A DNA stretch of 64,000 nucleotides, taken from contig OX030962.1 of assembly GCA_943735955.1 (NCBI GenBank), positions 2,978,610 to 3,042,609 of the forward strand. The letters run 5' to 3'. The stretch comes from Piscicola geometra. Lineage: Eukaryota; Annelida; Clitellata; Hirudinida; Piscicolidae. Within the stretch, counting starts at the first letter, position 1. Each line of letters begins with the position of its first letter. Positions 1 to 24,200 of this stretch are shown here, one piece after another. The notes under the pieces were generated by a model. That model made no database searches, was not told where the DNA came from, and worked only from the letters and a program-made list of their open reading frames with translations. A program made the translations under genes and the position numbers.

Positions 1-146
1 TGTGTGTGTAGATGGGGTTGCATATACTAAGTGTATTGTAGCTAGTTTTGAAATAAAACCTTTTGAATTAACATACAAATGAACACACACACACACACTC
101 AACCATCCACAAACGCACACAAACAAACGCAGCAACACACACAAAC

Positions 147-11223
<11,077 letters not shown>

Positions 11224-11465
11224 CACTTCTTTGAATTCAATTTGAATACAATAAATAATAGAAAAACGATTGTAATTAGAGACCCTATTTATTTGGAAGG
11301 AACAAAGGAAAAGGTGATTTGAACTATGGCACTCGATTGCATAGCGCCTAATTAAAAATAAAAAAATGTAAAAAGATAATAACAAACCATCTTCAAAATC
11401 CAGAATCATTGTAACTAAAAAAAAATTTTTATTAATCAGCAAGTTATGAAACAATTCTAAAAACT
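11224..11465 (-). other. KIF11: KIF11 5' flank
   Basis: Sequence immediately upstream of the KIF11 start codon. It should contain the 5' UTR and promoter, but I see no convincing TATA box or initiator. Confidence 0.3.
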
Positions 11466-11665
11466 CTTTTAGACGGTAAACGGATAAAAGGTCCTCCGGA
11501 TAAAAGTCCTCGGATAAAAAGTCCTCCGGATAAAAAGTCCTCCAGATAAAAAGTCCTCCGGATAAAAAGTCCTCCGGATAAAAAGTCCTCCGGATTAAAA
11601 GTCTTCCGGATAAAAAGTCCTCCGGATTAAAAGTGTTCCGGATAAAAAGTCTTTAGGATAAAAAT
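11466..11665. repeat. 16-bp minisatellite (AAAAAGTCCTCCGGAT)n
   Basis: About 11 degenerate copies. The same GGATAAAAAGTC word recurs at 16838-16870 and, inverted, at 17540-17572, so it belongs to a dispersed family. Confidence 0.9.
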
Positions 11666-12945
11666 CTTCAAAAAATTACTTTTCCAATGAAAATACGTGA
11701 TTAATGCGTGATTCTTGAAACTTTAAGAATAAAATTTAATACTTTTATCTAATTTTTGCTATATTTTTTTCGTTCAATCTCGAAAAAGCATTTGAATAAA
11801 TTTGACTTGGTTGTGTTTGTTTCTTATTTTTAGCTTATGTTAGAAATATCAAATAGAAGACATGAAACTTTCAGAGTTTTATGAGAAATGTGGTTAGAGC
11901 TCCCAGGAGGGAAAAAATAATAGGGAATAAGAAGTGCTTTTTATATAATTTTATTAATTTTAATGAATGTAAATAATTGTTAGAAATATTTTTAATTAAC
12001 AAATACTGAGGAGAGACTAATTAATTAATAAATATCAAATAGAAGACATGAAACTTTCGGAGTTGTATGTGAAATGTGGTTAGAGCTCCAAGGAAGAAAA
12101 TAATAATCGGAAAGAAAAAGTGCTTTTATATAATTTATTAATTTTAATGAATGTAAAAAATTTTTTAGAAACAATTTTAATTAACATATACAAAGAAGAG
12201 ACTAATTAATTAAGAAATATCAAATAGAAGACTTTAATAATCTGGAGGAAAAAGTGCTAGGGCTTCAGATTGAGCACTAGTGCAAAGCTTGCAAGCTCCC
12301 ACTGGAGGAAGAAGTGTATTTTATATAAGACTAATTAATTATTTTAAATATTTTGTAGCAAGTGTAGGAAATATCACATAGAAGACATAAATAATTTGGA
12401 GGAAGAAGTGCTAGGGTGTTAGATTGAGCTCCAGTGCAAAGCTTGCAAGCACCCACTGGAGGAAGAAGTGCATTTTACATAACGAGAAGCAGATACAGTC
12501 GTCTTAAGATGAATTTTAATAAGCCGAAGTTTAGAAAATGCTTTTTCTGCATCTTATGAAGTAACTGGCAGAGTCAGAACAACATCGAGCATATAGTGCA
12601 ACTCAGGCTGAAGGCTTGTTGCTCAAAAGAGTTCTTGCAGTTCGATACATGCAATGAGATCAGACTGATACGCACGTAAACTTGATGTGTTGATGGGATT
12701 TTGAGCTGTCTTTACACAGTTTCAGCATCTTTTCCATGAAGGTAGGATAATTCTGAAAGCTCGAGAGTTATTTTGTCTATCTGATTTGTTCTTTATATAC
12801 TGTTTCATGGCTTAAAAAATTTACATATAAAAAGTGTAAAGATTTAAAAGTGTAGTTAAGGTCTAATGGTGCTCTATTTCTTAGAATTTGTGACATGTTA
12901 GTGTTATTTTAGTGGGATCTCTATGTTCTGTGTTGATATGAATTT
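11666..12945. repeat. AT-rich non-coding stretch with two local duplications
   Basis: Two imperfect duplications. A block around 11840-11910 (ATCAAATAGAAGACATGAAA) recurs at 12025-12100. A block at 12225-12335 (GTGCAAAGCTTGCAAGC) recurs at 12376-12480. No gene recognised. Confidence 0.7.
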
Positions 12946-13092
12946 CAGTCGATTCACCCCTTAACCGATTCACCCCATAACCGATTCACCCCATAACCGA
13001 TTCACCCCTTAACCGATTCACCCCGTAACCGATTCACCCCTTAACCGATTCACCCCATAACCGATTCACCCCTCAACCGATTCACCCCTTAA
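12946..13092. repeat. 16-bp minisatellite (ACCGATTCACCCCTTA)n
   Basis: About nine copies; variation is confined to the last bases (TTA/ATA/GTA/TCA). Confidence 0.95.
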
Positions 13093-13124
13093 AATAGTTA
13101 AAAACGGACTTTATTTTTTAAAGC

Positions 13125-14720
13125 TATTTTGCTAAAATAAAATAATAAATTAAAAAATATATTTAAAATTATAAAATATCAAAAAAATATATTAAAAATT
13201 ATAAAATATTAAAAAAATATATTAAAAATTGTAAAATATTAAAAAAATATATTAAAAATTATAAAATATTAAAAAAACATATTAAAAATTATAAAATATT
13301 AAAAAAATATATTAAAAATAATAAAATATGTAAAAAAATATATTAAAAATTATAAAATACTGAAAATATATATTAAAAATTATAAAATATCAAAAAAATA
13401 TATTAAAAATTATAAAATATTAAAAAAATATATTAAAAATGATAAAATATTTAAAAAATATAATAAAAATGATAAAATATTAAAAAAATATATTTAAAAT
13501 TATAAAATATTATGAAAATATATTAAAAATTATAAAATATTTAAAAAATATATTAAAAATTATAAAATATTAAAATTATATTTAAAAAATTATAAAATGT
13601 TAAAAAATATATTAAAAATTATAAAATATTTAAAAAATATATTAAAAACTATAAAATATTGAAAAAATATATTAAAAATTATAAAATACTGAAAATATAT
13701 ATTAAAAATTATAAAATATTAAAAAAATATATTAAAAATAATAAAATATTAAAAAAATATATTAAAAATTATAAAATATTAAAAAAATATAATAAAAATG
13801 ATAAAATATTAAAAAATATATTAAAAATGATAAAATATTATGAAAATATATTAAAAATTATGAAATATTTAAAAAATATATTAAAAATTATAAAATATTA
13901 AAATTATATATAAAAAATTATAAAATGTTAAAAAATATATTAAAAATTATAAAATATAAAAAAAATATACTAAAAACTATAAAATATTGAAAAAATATAT
14001 TAAAAATTAGAAAATATTTAAAAAATTAGAAAATATTTAAAAAATTATAAAATATTTAAAAAATTATAAAATATTTAAAAAATTATAAAATATTTAAAAA
14101 ATTATAAAATAAATAGATAATTAAAAAATAAATAGATAATTATAAAATAAATAGATAATTATAAAATAAATAGATAATTATAAAATAAATAGATAATTAT
14201 AAAATAAATGGATAATTATAAAATAAATAGATAATTATAAAATAAATAGATAATTATAAAATAAATAGATAATTATAAAATAAATAGATAATTATAAAAT
14301 AAATAGATAATTATAAAATAAATAGATAATTATAAAATAAATAGATAATTATAAAATAAATAGATAATTATAAAATAAATAGATAATTATAAAATAAATA
14401 GATAATTACAAAATAAATAGATAATTATAAAATAAATAGGTAATTATAAAATGAATAGATAATTATAAAATAAATAAAAACTATAAAATGAATAGATAAT
14501 TATAAAATAAATAAAAACTATAAAATAATAATAAAAAGTTATAAAATAAATAAAAAGTTATAAAATAAGTAAAAAAAATAATTAAATAAATGATAAATTA
14601 TTCAATAAAAAAATAATTATTCAATAAAAAAATAATTATTCAATAAAAAAATAATTATTCAATAAAAAAATAATTATTCAATAATAAAATAATTTTTAAA
14701 TAAAAGAATAATTATTCAAT
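13125..14720. repeat. Extreme AT-rich satellite block
   Basis: Three successive array types: a roughly 30-bp unit of the ATAAAATATTAAAAAAATAT type (13130-14100); a 19-bp unit ATAAAATAAATAGATAATT (about 14100-14520); and a roughly 20-bp TTCAATAAAAAAATAATTA unit (14600-14720). Almost no G or C on either strand. Open frames here (e.g. 13659-13901) are repeat artefacts. Confidence 0.95.
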
Positions 14721-15870
14721 ATAAAATATATTATATAATATAAAATAAATTATCAAATACAAAAAAAATCTTTAATATTAAATAAATTTTTCAATATCAT
14801 TTTAATATTACATTTTAAAAATAAACTTCATCATCCAGATCTTTATATAATTGACTCCGTTTTATTTGGTAGTTGTCATATATCTGGGATATCTTATGAT
14901 GATTCTGGTCGCAGGCTTAAACCTCTACAACCAGATCATAGTTTTGTATTTGCCTCCAGCACTCTCATTGAGGGTTGTCATTGAAGTTTGACTTTTTTGA
15001 CGCTGAGGGTTTTTAAATTAGGAATTTATTTTTTAACGCAAGGGGATGTTGTCAGATCTGAAAATTGCTTTTGAAGTCCGGCAGTTTTGTTGAAGATGGA
15101 TATTGATTTTGGAGCTGTGAATAGTTGTTTGAAGCTGGATTGATTGAAATATGAAGTGCTAACTACATCAGTCTATACTTCCGTCACCAAGATGAAAATT
15201 TAATAAGTCCTCCAGAGGGAGCTTTAAGTCTGAGGTTGATGAAGGTAGACGATTACAAATAATATACCTATGCTGTATATATAATCTTCACATATTTAAC
15301 CAGTTTGAAATAGGTTGGAAACGTTTAACTACTTTGTTTTAGTTAACTATTCTCAAAAATAAGTTTTTATCTATTAGTTAAACTACTTATTTTTAGTTGA
15401 AAAATAGTTATAGTTTAACTAAAAATATTTAGTTAGTTGCCCATCACTGTATATTATACATATGCATTTTTTAAACAATGACTTCATTATTCATAGTCTT
15501 TCGAATATGTTCCGAACCATCGAGCTGCTGAACTCTTGACCCCAGTCATCTGAAACTCAATACTTCTCTTTCACCATTCCATGAATCTTTCCGGTGTTTA
15601 AACCAGTGTTTTAAACAATTTATAAAATACTACGGCATTCATTTTAAAGTATTTGTTTTTAAAACTTCAAGATTTTGAATTTTTTATAAAAACATAAACG
15701 AGCTGATTAAATACTTTTTTCTTCGGTGGATTCGTTGAAGTCATCTGATGAAAACTTTTTTCTCGTTACATTCATATAGTCTCGTATAGTTAGTATTTTT
15801 TTAACGTTTCTCTAAGCTTTGAAATGAAATATTGTTCGAAGCCATAATAACTTGCTGCAGAAAGTTTTAC
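14721..15870. other. Unannotated intergenic sequence
   Basis: AT-rich unique-looking sequence. I see no open frame, splice-consistent exon or terminal repeat in it. Confidence 0.6.
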
Positions 15871-15879
15871 TAGCCAATT

Positions 15880-16145
15880 CTGATCGTTTCTGATCGAATG
15901 GTGGTGCTTTTGGTGTTAGTTGAAGTGCTGTGTTGTGGTGCTGTGGTGATGGTTGAAGTGAAAACAATGATTCTGTGGCAATGATGATCGTGGTGATGTG
16001 GGCGAGGTTGGATTATTGAGGTTGATTGTGTTTTTTTTATATAAATTGATATACTTGCAGGGGATCCAAAAAGCAGTTAAATTTAACACAATTATTCAAA
16101 AGCGTTATACAAATGGTTTTAATTGATTGATTGGTTGATTTCTAG
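15880..16145 (+). repeat. Dispersed repeat, copy 1, with SINE-like 3' end
   Basis: Shares GAGGTTGGATTATTGAGGTT and the ending AAAGCG-TTATACAAATG-(ATTG)n with 18320-18640. An AAAGCGCTATA(C/T)AAAT-type tail followed by a short tandem repeat is common in animal SINEs. Confidence 0.6.
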
Positions 16146-16837
16146 AGGCTTTTTCTCCAGGAGGCCGATTAGAGCTAGGTTTGAAAAAGGACTTCAGTTT
16201 GAGTTAGGATTAAGATCAGAGTTAAACTAATGAATTTATCTATTTTGAAAAACAAAATTTGAATTTATAATATTAGTACAATATACTATGATAGTATATA
16301 ATCTATAGATCAAATATAAATAGGCTCCGATAACAGTCATGATAACTACGTAACTCTTGGTGGTGGCAAACATATCGAATAGTCATCCAATCTTAAAATC
16401 TGTTCAATCTTCAAACTTGCATTCTCTTTTGAGAATTTTTCTCTCAACTAGAATCATAAATATGTGTGTGGATCGTGTCAATGTAGTGAACCATTAACCT
16501 GTATTACTGAAGCTTCAGATGACATGTTCTGCTTTGTATCATTATGGTGGCGTATTAGCCCCTATTATTGAGTTGAAAGATGTCCCGTTTAATGTGTTTC
16601 GGTTGTATGGTTTGTGTGTGTGTATGTGTGTGTAATTAAAAGTACAAAAATAATTAGTTTCACCAAATAAATAACTCTCTTCATTAAGATTTAAAAACTA
16701 CTTAAAATATATTTTATCAAATGAACTACGAGTTTGGTCAAATCCTATAAAAACTTATAAACATAGTCTTCTTGATTTATGAAATTAAATACACACTAGT
16801 GAACAATTATATTCAGTCTGATAGGATTCAATAGGTT
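16146..16837. other. Unannotated intergenic sequence
   Basis: No gene, repeat array or element boundary recognised. Confidence 0.5.
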
Positions 16838-17572
<735 letters not shown>

Positions 17573-18315
17573 CGATATAATAAAGTTATGATTTTTAGTG
17601 AGAAACTTTGATTTTTTGTGTTTGCTACTGCTATATTTTTTTTACTGTTTTTATTATACAAATATTGATTCATTTAATTTTTTTGCGAAACAGAATATGT
17701 AAGTATATAAACTAAATGTTTTATTTTATGTTACTTAATATTAATTAATTTTTAGTATTTAATAAATAAATATTAAAAAGTTGATTTGTAAATTTTCATT
17801 TCAACCAATTAGAATTAAGTATCTAAACTAAATAGCTTTGATTGGCCATCACGGAAATCAACGGTTTGTTTGTCCGCGCATTGAAAAATTAAAACATTCT
17901 TTTTATTGTTTTTAACATTCTTTTTAATGTTTTTAACATTCTTTTTAATGTTTTTAACATTCTTTTTAATGTTTTAAACATTATTTGTAATGTTTTTAAC
18001 ATTATTTGTAATGTTTTTCCAAATTATTTTCAAATTTGTGGAATAAACGGTTTTGGGTATAATATATTAAAATTTTAGAATCTAAAGTCTAAATAAAAAT
18101 TAAATTTAATTAATTAGAATGTTTTTAGTGCAAATGTTGGTTGCTTTGAATCTGTCGAGAATGGCCGCAGCAGACCAAGATGGCCGCAGGGAATCAAAGC
18201 GCTCAAGGAGAAAGGATAAAGGAGAAAGCTTTCCATAGCAGCAGCAGTACCAGCGTTGGCAAAGACTTCTCCTTCACCCTCTTTCGCAGCCTCGGCACCA
18301 GTGGCAAGACAGAAA
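17573..18315. repeat. AT-rich flank with 23-bp tandem repeat; GC-richer patch at 18160-18310
   Basis: At 17890-18010 five copies of a unit containing TTTTTAACATTCTTTTTAAT. The patch at 18160-18310 contains two ATGGCCGC words and codon-like composition, but no frame or splice pair that I could match to a family. Confidence 0.6.
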
Positions 18316-18319
18316 ATTG

Positions 18320-18640
18320 AGAAGAATGATGATTGTGTTTTGAGGATGATGTGGTGATGATTGTGCTGTGGTATGAGTGTTGGTATTGTGGTGATGAAAG
18401 AATTTTTTATTTATGGTGATAGTGATTTTTTGGCGGTGATTGTCATGGTGGGGTGGGTGAGGTTGGATTATTGAGGTTGATCGTTTGTTTATATATATAT
18501 TTTAATTTATATATATACATATATTGGTAATGGTCTAAAAACCGTTTTATTTAACAAATTTATTTGAAGAGCGCCTTTGTTCACTTAGTAAAGGGCGCTA
18601 TACAAATCATTAGTGATTGATTGATTGATTGATTGAAGTT
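18320..18640 (+). repeat. Dispersed repeat, copy 2, with SINE-like 3' end
   Basis: Better-preserved relative of 15880-16145. Ends AAAGGGCGCTATACAAATCA then (ATTG)n. Also carries TTGAAGAGCGCCTTTG, which could pair with the GGCGCT tail. Confidence 0.65.
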
Positions 18641-19007
18641 CGTTAAAATTATTGTTTTTAAACATTATTTTTAAAGTTGTAAAAATTATTTTCAAAGTTT
18701 TAAAATTATTTTCAAAGTTGTAAAAATTATTTTTTAAGTTTGTTAAAATTATTTTCAAAGTTTTTAAAATTATTTGTTAATTTTATTTAAATAGACTTTC
18801 TGAATTATTTATTATTCATTTTCATTGTTTTAGTGATTTACACCGCCTCCACCACTCTTTACCACCACCCACCATTCCATCATTCATCGATTAATTAATC
18901 TTTCCTTCTGAACTCTCTTTGAGAACATATACTTGGCATTAGTTAGATTAACAATCATAAAGAAAACCGATGTGTTGGTGTAGGGTGAGGGTGTAGGGCA
19001 ATGGGTA

Positions 19008-19015
19008 TATAAAGA
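19008..19015 (+). promoter_or_regulatory. TATA box of the FLYWCH-like gene
   Basis: TATATAAA 34 bp upstream of the ATG at 19049. With a normal 25-30 bp TATA-to-start distance the 5' UTR would be only about 10 nt. Confidence 0.5.
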
Positions 19016-19048
19016 GCACTCGAGACTAGGTGTCTTTTAAATCAAAAT

Positions 19049-19122
19049 GTCTTCGTTTCGATGCTTTTCTTGCTCAGCTTCAAGTTCGTGCCGTGCTTTA
19101 CTTTGCGACTTGTGTTTAAGGT
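19049..19122 (+). CDS. FLYWCH-like gene exon 1
   Basis: ATG at 19049. Encodes MSSFRCFSCSASSSC and RALLCDLCL; donor TTAAG|GTTTTT. The CxxC ... CxxC spacing could bind a metal, but matches no finger class I know. Confidence 0.55.
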
Positions 19123-20547
19123 TTTTATCGAGTGTATTTTTTCTCACTTTAATTCGAAGTCTAATGGTATAAAGACAATATATACTTGAAAAAATATTTT
19201 CAGTGGCTCAATAAATGAAGGTGAAGAAGCGGTGCGTGTCCAAGAGTCGTAAGTGAATTAATTATTAGTCCCAATGATTTGTAAAACTTTTTTATTATAC
19301 TTTATGTAAAAACTCAAATTGGAGCTTTTGCTCGACCAATTCTTAATAAGTTTGTATTTTTATTATATCAAATAGTTAAAAAGTTATTCTATTAATTTAA
19401 TTCATAAAATGAAAATTGTATAACTATGTGCATTAAGGTTGACTTTTTAAATTTTAGTTGAATAATTAATTACCAGTATACTATATCAATAAAACTTTGC
19501 TCAAAAGAAAGGAAAATGAGTTTTGCAATAAGATTTTGACGGGGTTTGCGATGAAAAATTATTTTTTTAAACGGAGAATAAAAATATTTCTTAAATCTCA
19601 GTTATGTCGAAAGACATTCCAACTTTGCGAACTGGCCAACGAATGGAAAATATTCAAGGGTGTTTCAACCCTTTTTACGGCGAAATCCAACAGAGCGATG
19701 GGGTTTCGCCACGACTGTTATCTATAGGTATATAATATAACTAGTAAAACTAATATTAAATACATTTTATTTTCGTGTTATCAGTGACGTCGACGACAAT
19801 ACATTGGATATTCGTCATGTCGGAACCTCTCGCGTGGAAGAGGAGGAGCTGTAAGTAATTAGTTTCATTTTTTGACTATCTAGATTATATATGTATTAAA
19901 TAATCGGGTAAATTTTTATTATCAGATTTCTCAGAGATGAATCCCTTGCTGAAGTAGAATATGAAGATTTGTAAGAGATCTTTAATTTATATTATTTCTA
20001 TCTCATGTTATATAAACAGTTAAGATTTCAGTATATTACTATAAATAAAGAATTGATTTTTCAATAATTTAACATTTTGGTTTTATGTTGCTTACATCAC
20101 TCCCTTTCAGAGAAGAGCCTATCCCCAACATGGACGAACCTATGCTGAATTGGGATGAAGATGATAGTACGTCGAACTTGCATCAACATGCGAATCTAGA
20201 AACTAGATTCGAAGAGGAAGAATCGTTAGTGCTTTTTTCTATTGTTTGCATCAAATATTTTTTCTTGAAAAATACATTTTCAATTTATTATTATTAATCT
20301 ATTTGAAGATATGAAATATGTTCCAGTGTTTTTGTCAATATTGGGTAGATATAAATGTATAATCCATTTTTTAAGGGATCTCAGTGATGGCATTGTGAAT
20401 GACGATGATATTTTACCGGAACGAGCAATTACGTACACAATCGTGGAAGGGGGATCGAAGAGAGGTCGAAACATATTAGTCTCCAGTGAAGGCTATTCGT
20501 TCATTTACAAACGGACATTAAAATCTGGTGTAAAGAATGTTGTATAG
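19049..20547 (+). CDS. Six-exon acidic protein with partial FLYWCH domain (168 aa)
   Basis: Exons 19049-19122, 19204-19248, 19785-19850, 19926-19970, 20111-20224 and 20385-20547 join to 507 nt with one frame and a TAG stop. Seen: a Cys-rich N-terminus (C6, C9, C15, C20, C23); about 90 acidic residues in exons 2-5; then residues 133-165 match the first part of a FLYWCH zinc finger (GRNILVSSEGYSFIYKRTLK). The stop falls about where the W-x-C ligand segment should begin. All five introns are phase 2, with GTAAG or GTTAG donors and mostly pyrimidine-rich acceptors, unlike the neighbouring genes. A TATA box precedes it and AATAAA follows at 20629. FLYWCH domains occur in DNA-binding proteins and beside MULE-type transposases. 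No function is assigned; it could be a truncated, transposon-derived gene. Confidence 0.6.
19204..19248 (+). CDS. FLYWCH-like gene exon 2
   Basis: 45-nt symmetric exon; acceptor TTTTCAG, donor GAGTC|GTAAGT. Encodes SGSINEGEEAVRVQES. Confidence 0.55.
19785..19850 (+). CDS. FLYWCH-like gene exon 3
   Basis: 66-nt symmetric exon; acceptor TTATCAG, donor GAGCT|GTAAGT. Encodes DVDDNTLDIRHVGTSRVEEE. The 536-bp intron before it contains an unexplained 76-codon open frame (19497-19727). Confidence 0.55.
19926..19970 (+). CDS. FLYWCH-like gene exon 4
   Basis: 45-nt symmetric exon; acceptor TTATCAG, donor GATTT|GTAAGA. Encodes LFLRDESLAEVEYEDL. Confidence 0.55.
20111..20224 (+). CDS. FLYWCH-like gene exon 5
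   Basis: 114-nt symmetric exon; acceptor CCTTTCAG, donor GAATC|GTTAGT. Encodes EEPIPNMDEPMLNWDEDD through ETRFEEEES, strongly acidic. Confidence 0.55.
20385..20547 (+). CDS. FLYWCH-like gene exon 6 (stop)
   Basis: Acceptor GATCTCAG. Encodes DGIVNDDDILPERAITYTIV, then EGGSKRGRNILVSSEGYSFI, then YKRTLKSGVKNVV and TAG. Confidence 0.55.
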
Positions 20548-20621
20548 TGTACTATTACAATAGTCTAACCTTGATGTTACTAAGCATCTGATGAGTGATG
20601 AAGCTCTCTTTAGTGGTAAAT

Positions 20622-20639
20622 ATTAAATAATAAAATAAA
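20622..20639 (+). terminator. Poly(A) signals for the FLYWCH-like gene
   Basis: ATTAAA at 20622 and AATAAA at 20629 and 20634, about 75-90 nt after the TAG stop. They support exon 6 as the terminal exon. Confidence 0.55.
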
Positions 20640-20950
20640 CTACAGTTTAGTATTAGTATAAAAGAAACCATATTAATATCTAAGAAGTTTAAAACAGTTG
20701 TTGACTTTATTGATCCTATGAACTATGAATACGATTATGACTATGATAAAACAATAATTTTTCAAACTAAAACTGCTATAGAAGTCAAAAACCTAATATA
20801 TAGCATACATTGTATATATCAAGGTTTTATCATTCTTATTTATTAAATTTTTCTTCAATCATTTATTTATCATTTATTATTATTTAATTATTCATAACCG
20901 AGTGGTCTTGAAGCCTGTCCGGGTTAACACCCCGTTAATAATACTCGTGT

Positions 20951-20982
20951 TTTATTGTATGATAGAGTTTATATCTTTTAAT
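20951..20982 (-). terminator. NARS1: Poly(A) signals for NARS1
   Basis: On the minus strand ATTAAA at 20977-20982 and AATAAA at 20951-20956, about 175-205 nt beyond the NARS1 stop. The convergent gene ends about 300 bp away. Confidence 0.5.
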
Positions 20983-21155
20983 AAAAACAAAGCCTAAAGG
21001 TTGCAATGAGTAGAACGCTAACTTAATATTTCACCTAAAACAAAGACAGAGATTACACCCCCTGTTAGACCGTGCAAATAACGGAGTAAAGTTGCATGAA
21101 GAGTAACTTCATCGAGACACAGGCACGCGTGAGGCGGTCATGCGCGCTGGAAGAC

Positions 21156-21284
21156 TCAAGGGTTGCAGCGACCGATGTAGCGAGGGTAGAGACAGACGTC
21201 TCTGATGTGGTTTCTGTTGAACATCCACGTGAGGAACCTCTCGAAGCCCAGTCCGTACCCACCATGCGGCACTGAGCCGTACAC
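21156..21284 (-). CDS. NARS1: NARS1 exon 19, class II motif 3 and stop
   Basis: Acceptor CACGCAG. Encodes [20 protein letters not shown], then [20 protein letters not shown], then NP and TGA (21156-21158). Confidence 0.97.
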   Translation of the reverse strand: MYGSVPHGGYGLGFERFLTWMFNRNHIRDVCLYPRYIGRCNP

Positions 21285-24200
21285 CTGCGTGGTTGTGTGC
21301 GTGCGTGCGTGCAGTGAAGGTGCTTCGGAATATAAATATACGAAAAAGAAATGCGACAATCTTCAGATGTCCATAATGCCAAGAGACCAGCATTTGTGGT
21401 CACAAAATTTCGGAGATGATTTGTTAAAGCGTCTATTTGAAAACTATAAATAATACGTCTACTTTCAGACATTTAAAAAGTTGCAGACAAAGAATTTCGC
21501 ATGGTTGAAAATTGCCATCATTAGACCCCTGATTTAATTTGTTTAAATGTCTTCGAAAAATGAAAGAAAAGCAAGGTGGGAAGAGTTGGAGAAGCTAGTA
21601 AAAGTAGAAAACCTCAAAAACTGAACAGCCTTCACCAAAAAATCGACAACAAACATATGTAACTTCAGATTCGGAAGATATATCACTGATGCCTAAGTCA
21701 ATCCTTAGACGTTATAGAAGAGATTCTGAAGTGGGCTTTGAGAATTGTCCTTTTGTTTGGTGGCATCAACACGAAGGGGCATATCCGATTCTTGCGAAAC
21801 TGCCAAGAAAGTACTTGTCATCTCCTGCAAGTACAGTTCCATGTGAACGTCTATTCAGCTTGTCAGGACACATAGTTAGCATGAAAAGAGACTCTATATA
21901 CCAAACTAATGTAGACAAGCTTGTTTGCCTGGGTAACTGGCTCATTTATGGATTCATTTTGTTTTCTCTAAAATGTGGATTATTTTAATTAATAAATTTT
22001 GATTAAACTTAAATAGTTTCTGTTAAATTTGTCGAAAAAATATTTAAAATATTATTTTAGACTATTTTTAAATCACCCAAAAAAATATTGCGTTAAAAGT
22101 AGATAAAAATACGTAAGCGTCCGATTAACGGCGATTTAAATGTTTAATAACTTTAATTATTATTAAAAACATTTAGTGATAATAATAGTTATTATTAATA
22201 CAATAATGAAAATTAAAATAATAAATATTTTATTATTAGTAGAGTGAAAGAAGCGAATAGAGAAGAAGAGGCACCCTCTGGTCAGTGTAGTACTTGTAGT
22301 CTGTAGGGTCGATGCCTTCCCTCTTGTAGCCTGTGCAGGTGGTAGCACTTTCATCATCATCATAACCATCATCGTCGGCATAACTATCATCATCATCATT
22401 ACACTCTTTATCATCATCATCATCATCATCGTTATCCACTTCATCATCATCATCATCATCGTTATTCTCTTCGTCTTCATCATCATCATCGTTATTCTCT
22501 TCATCATCATCATCATCATTATCCTCCTAATTAAAAGTATATATACTTTAAAATCTCATTTTCGCACACTACCCAACCACCCTCCTACCCACTCCACCAT
22601 CCACCACCCCCCTTCTCTACCCACTCCACCATTCACAACCCCCCCTTCTCTGCCCCCTCCACCATCCACCACCCCTTCTCCACCCACTCCATTATCTCCC
22701 TCCTTCTCTACCCACTCCCCCATCCACCACCCCCCCCCTTTTCTACCCACTCCACCACCACCTTCTCTACCCACTCCACCACCCCCCCTTCTCTCCCACT
22801 CCACCATCCATCACCCGCCCCCTTCTCTATCCACTCCACCATCCACCACCCTCTTCTCTACCCACTCCACCATCCACCACCCCTTCTCTACCCACTCCAC
22901 CATCCACCACCCCCTTCTCTACCCACTCCACCATCCACCACCCCTTCTCTACCCCCTCCACCATCCACCACCCCTTCTCTACCCACTCCACCATCCACCA
23001 CCCCTTCCCTACCCACTCCACCATCCACCACCCCTTCTCTACCCATTCCACCATCCACCACCCCCTTCTCTACCCACTCCACCATCCACCACCCCTTCTC
23101 TACCCACTCCACCATCCACCACCCCTTCTCTACCCACTCCACCATCCACCACCCCTTCTCTACCCACTCCACCATCCACCACCCCTTCTCTACCCACTCC
23201 ACCATCCACCACCCCTTCTCTACCCACTCCACCATCCACCACCCCTTCTCTACCCACTCCACCATCCACCACCCCCTTCTCTACCCACTCCACCATCCAT
23301 CACCCCTTCTCTACCCACTCCACCATCCACCCTCCTCCTCTACCCACTCCACCATCCACCACCCCCTTCTCTACCCACTCCACCATCCACCACCCCTTGT
23401 CTACCCACTCCACCATCCACCACGCCTTCTCTACCCACTCCACCATCCACCACCCCTTCTCTACCCACTCCACCATCCACCACCCCCTTCTCTACCCACT
23501 CCACCATCCACCACGCCTTCTCTACCCACTCCACCATCCACCACCCCTTCTCTACCCACTCCACCATCCACCACCCCCTTCTCTACCCACTCCACCATCC
23601 ACCACCCCTTCTCTACCCACTCCACTATCCACCACCCCTTCTCTACCCACTCCACCATCCACCCTCCTCCTCTACCCACTCCACCATCCACCACCCCCTT
23701 CTCTACCCACTCCACCATCCACCACCCCTTCTCTACCTACTCCACCATCCACCCTCCTCCTCTACCCACTCCACCATCCACCACCCCCTTCTCTACCCAC
23801 TCCACCATCCACCACCCCTTCTCTACCCACTCCACCATCCACCACCCCTTCTCTACCCACTCCACCATCCACCACCCCTTCTCTACCCACTCCACCATCC
23901 ACCCTCCTCCTCTACCCACTCCACCATCCACCACCCCTTCTCTACCCACTCCACGATCCACCACCCCCTTCTCTACCCACTCCACCATCCATCACCCCTT
24001 CTCTACCCACTCCACCATCCACCCTCCTCCTCTACCCACTCCACCATCCACCACCCCCTTCTCTACCCACTCCACCATCCACCATCCCTTCTCTACCCAC
24101 TCCACCATCCACCACCCCTTCTCTACCCACTCCACCATCCACCACCCCTTCTCTACCCACTCCACCCCCTGACAAACCTTCGAGCAGTTCTTGATAGTCG

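Noticed and set aside
18160..18310. Exon-like GC-rich patch (minus-strand frame with LATGAEAAKEGEGEVF)
   Set aside because: No matching splice partners, no family recognised. Left as unexplained sequence.
19497..19727. 76-codon open frame in intron 2 of the FLYWCH-like gene as a separate exon
   Set aside because: Including it would break the phase-2 pattern and needs an acceptor I cannot find; no family similarity.
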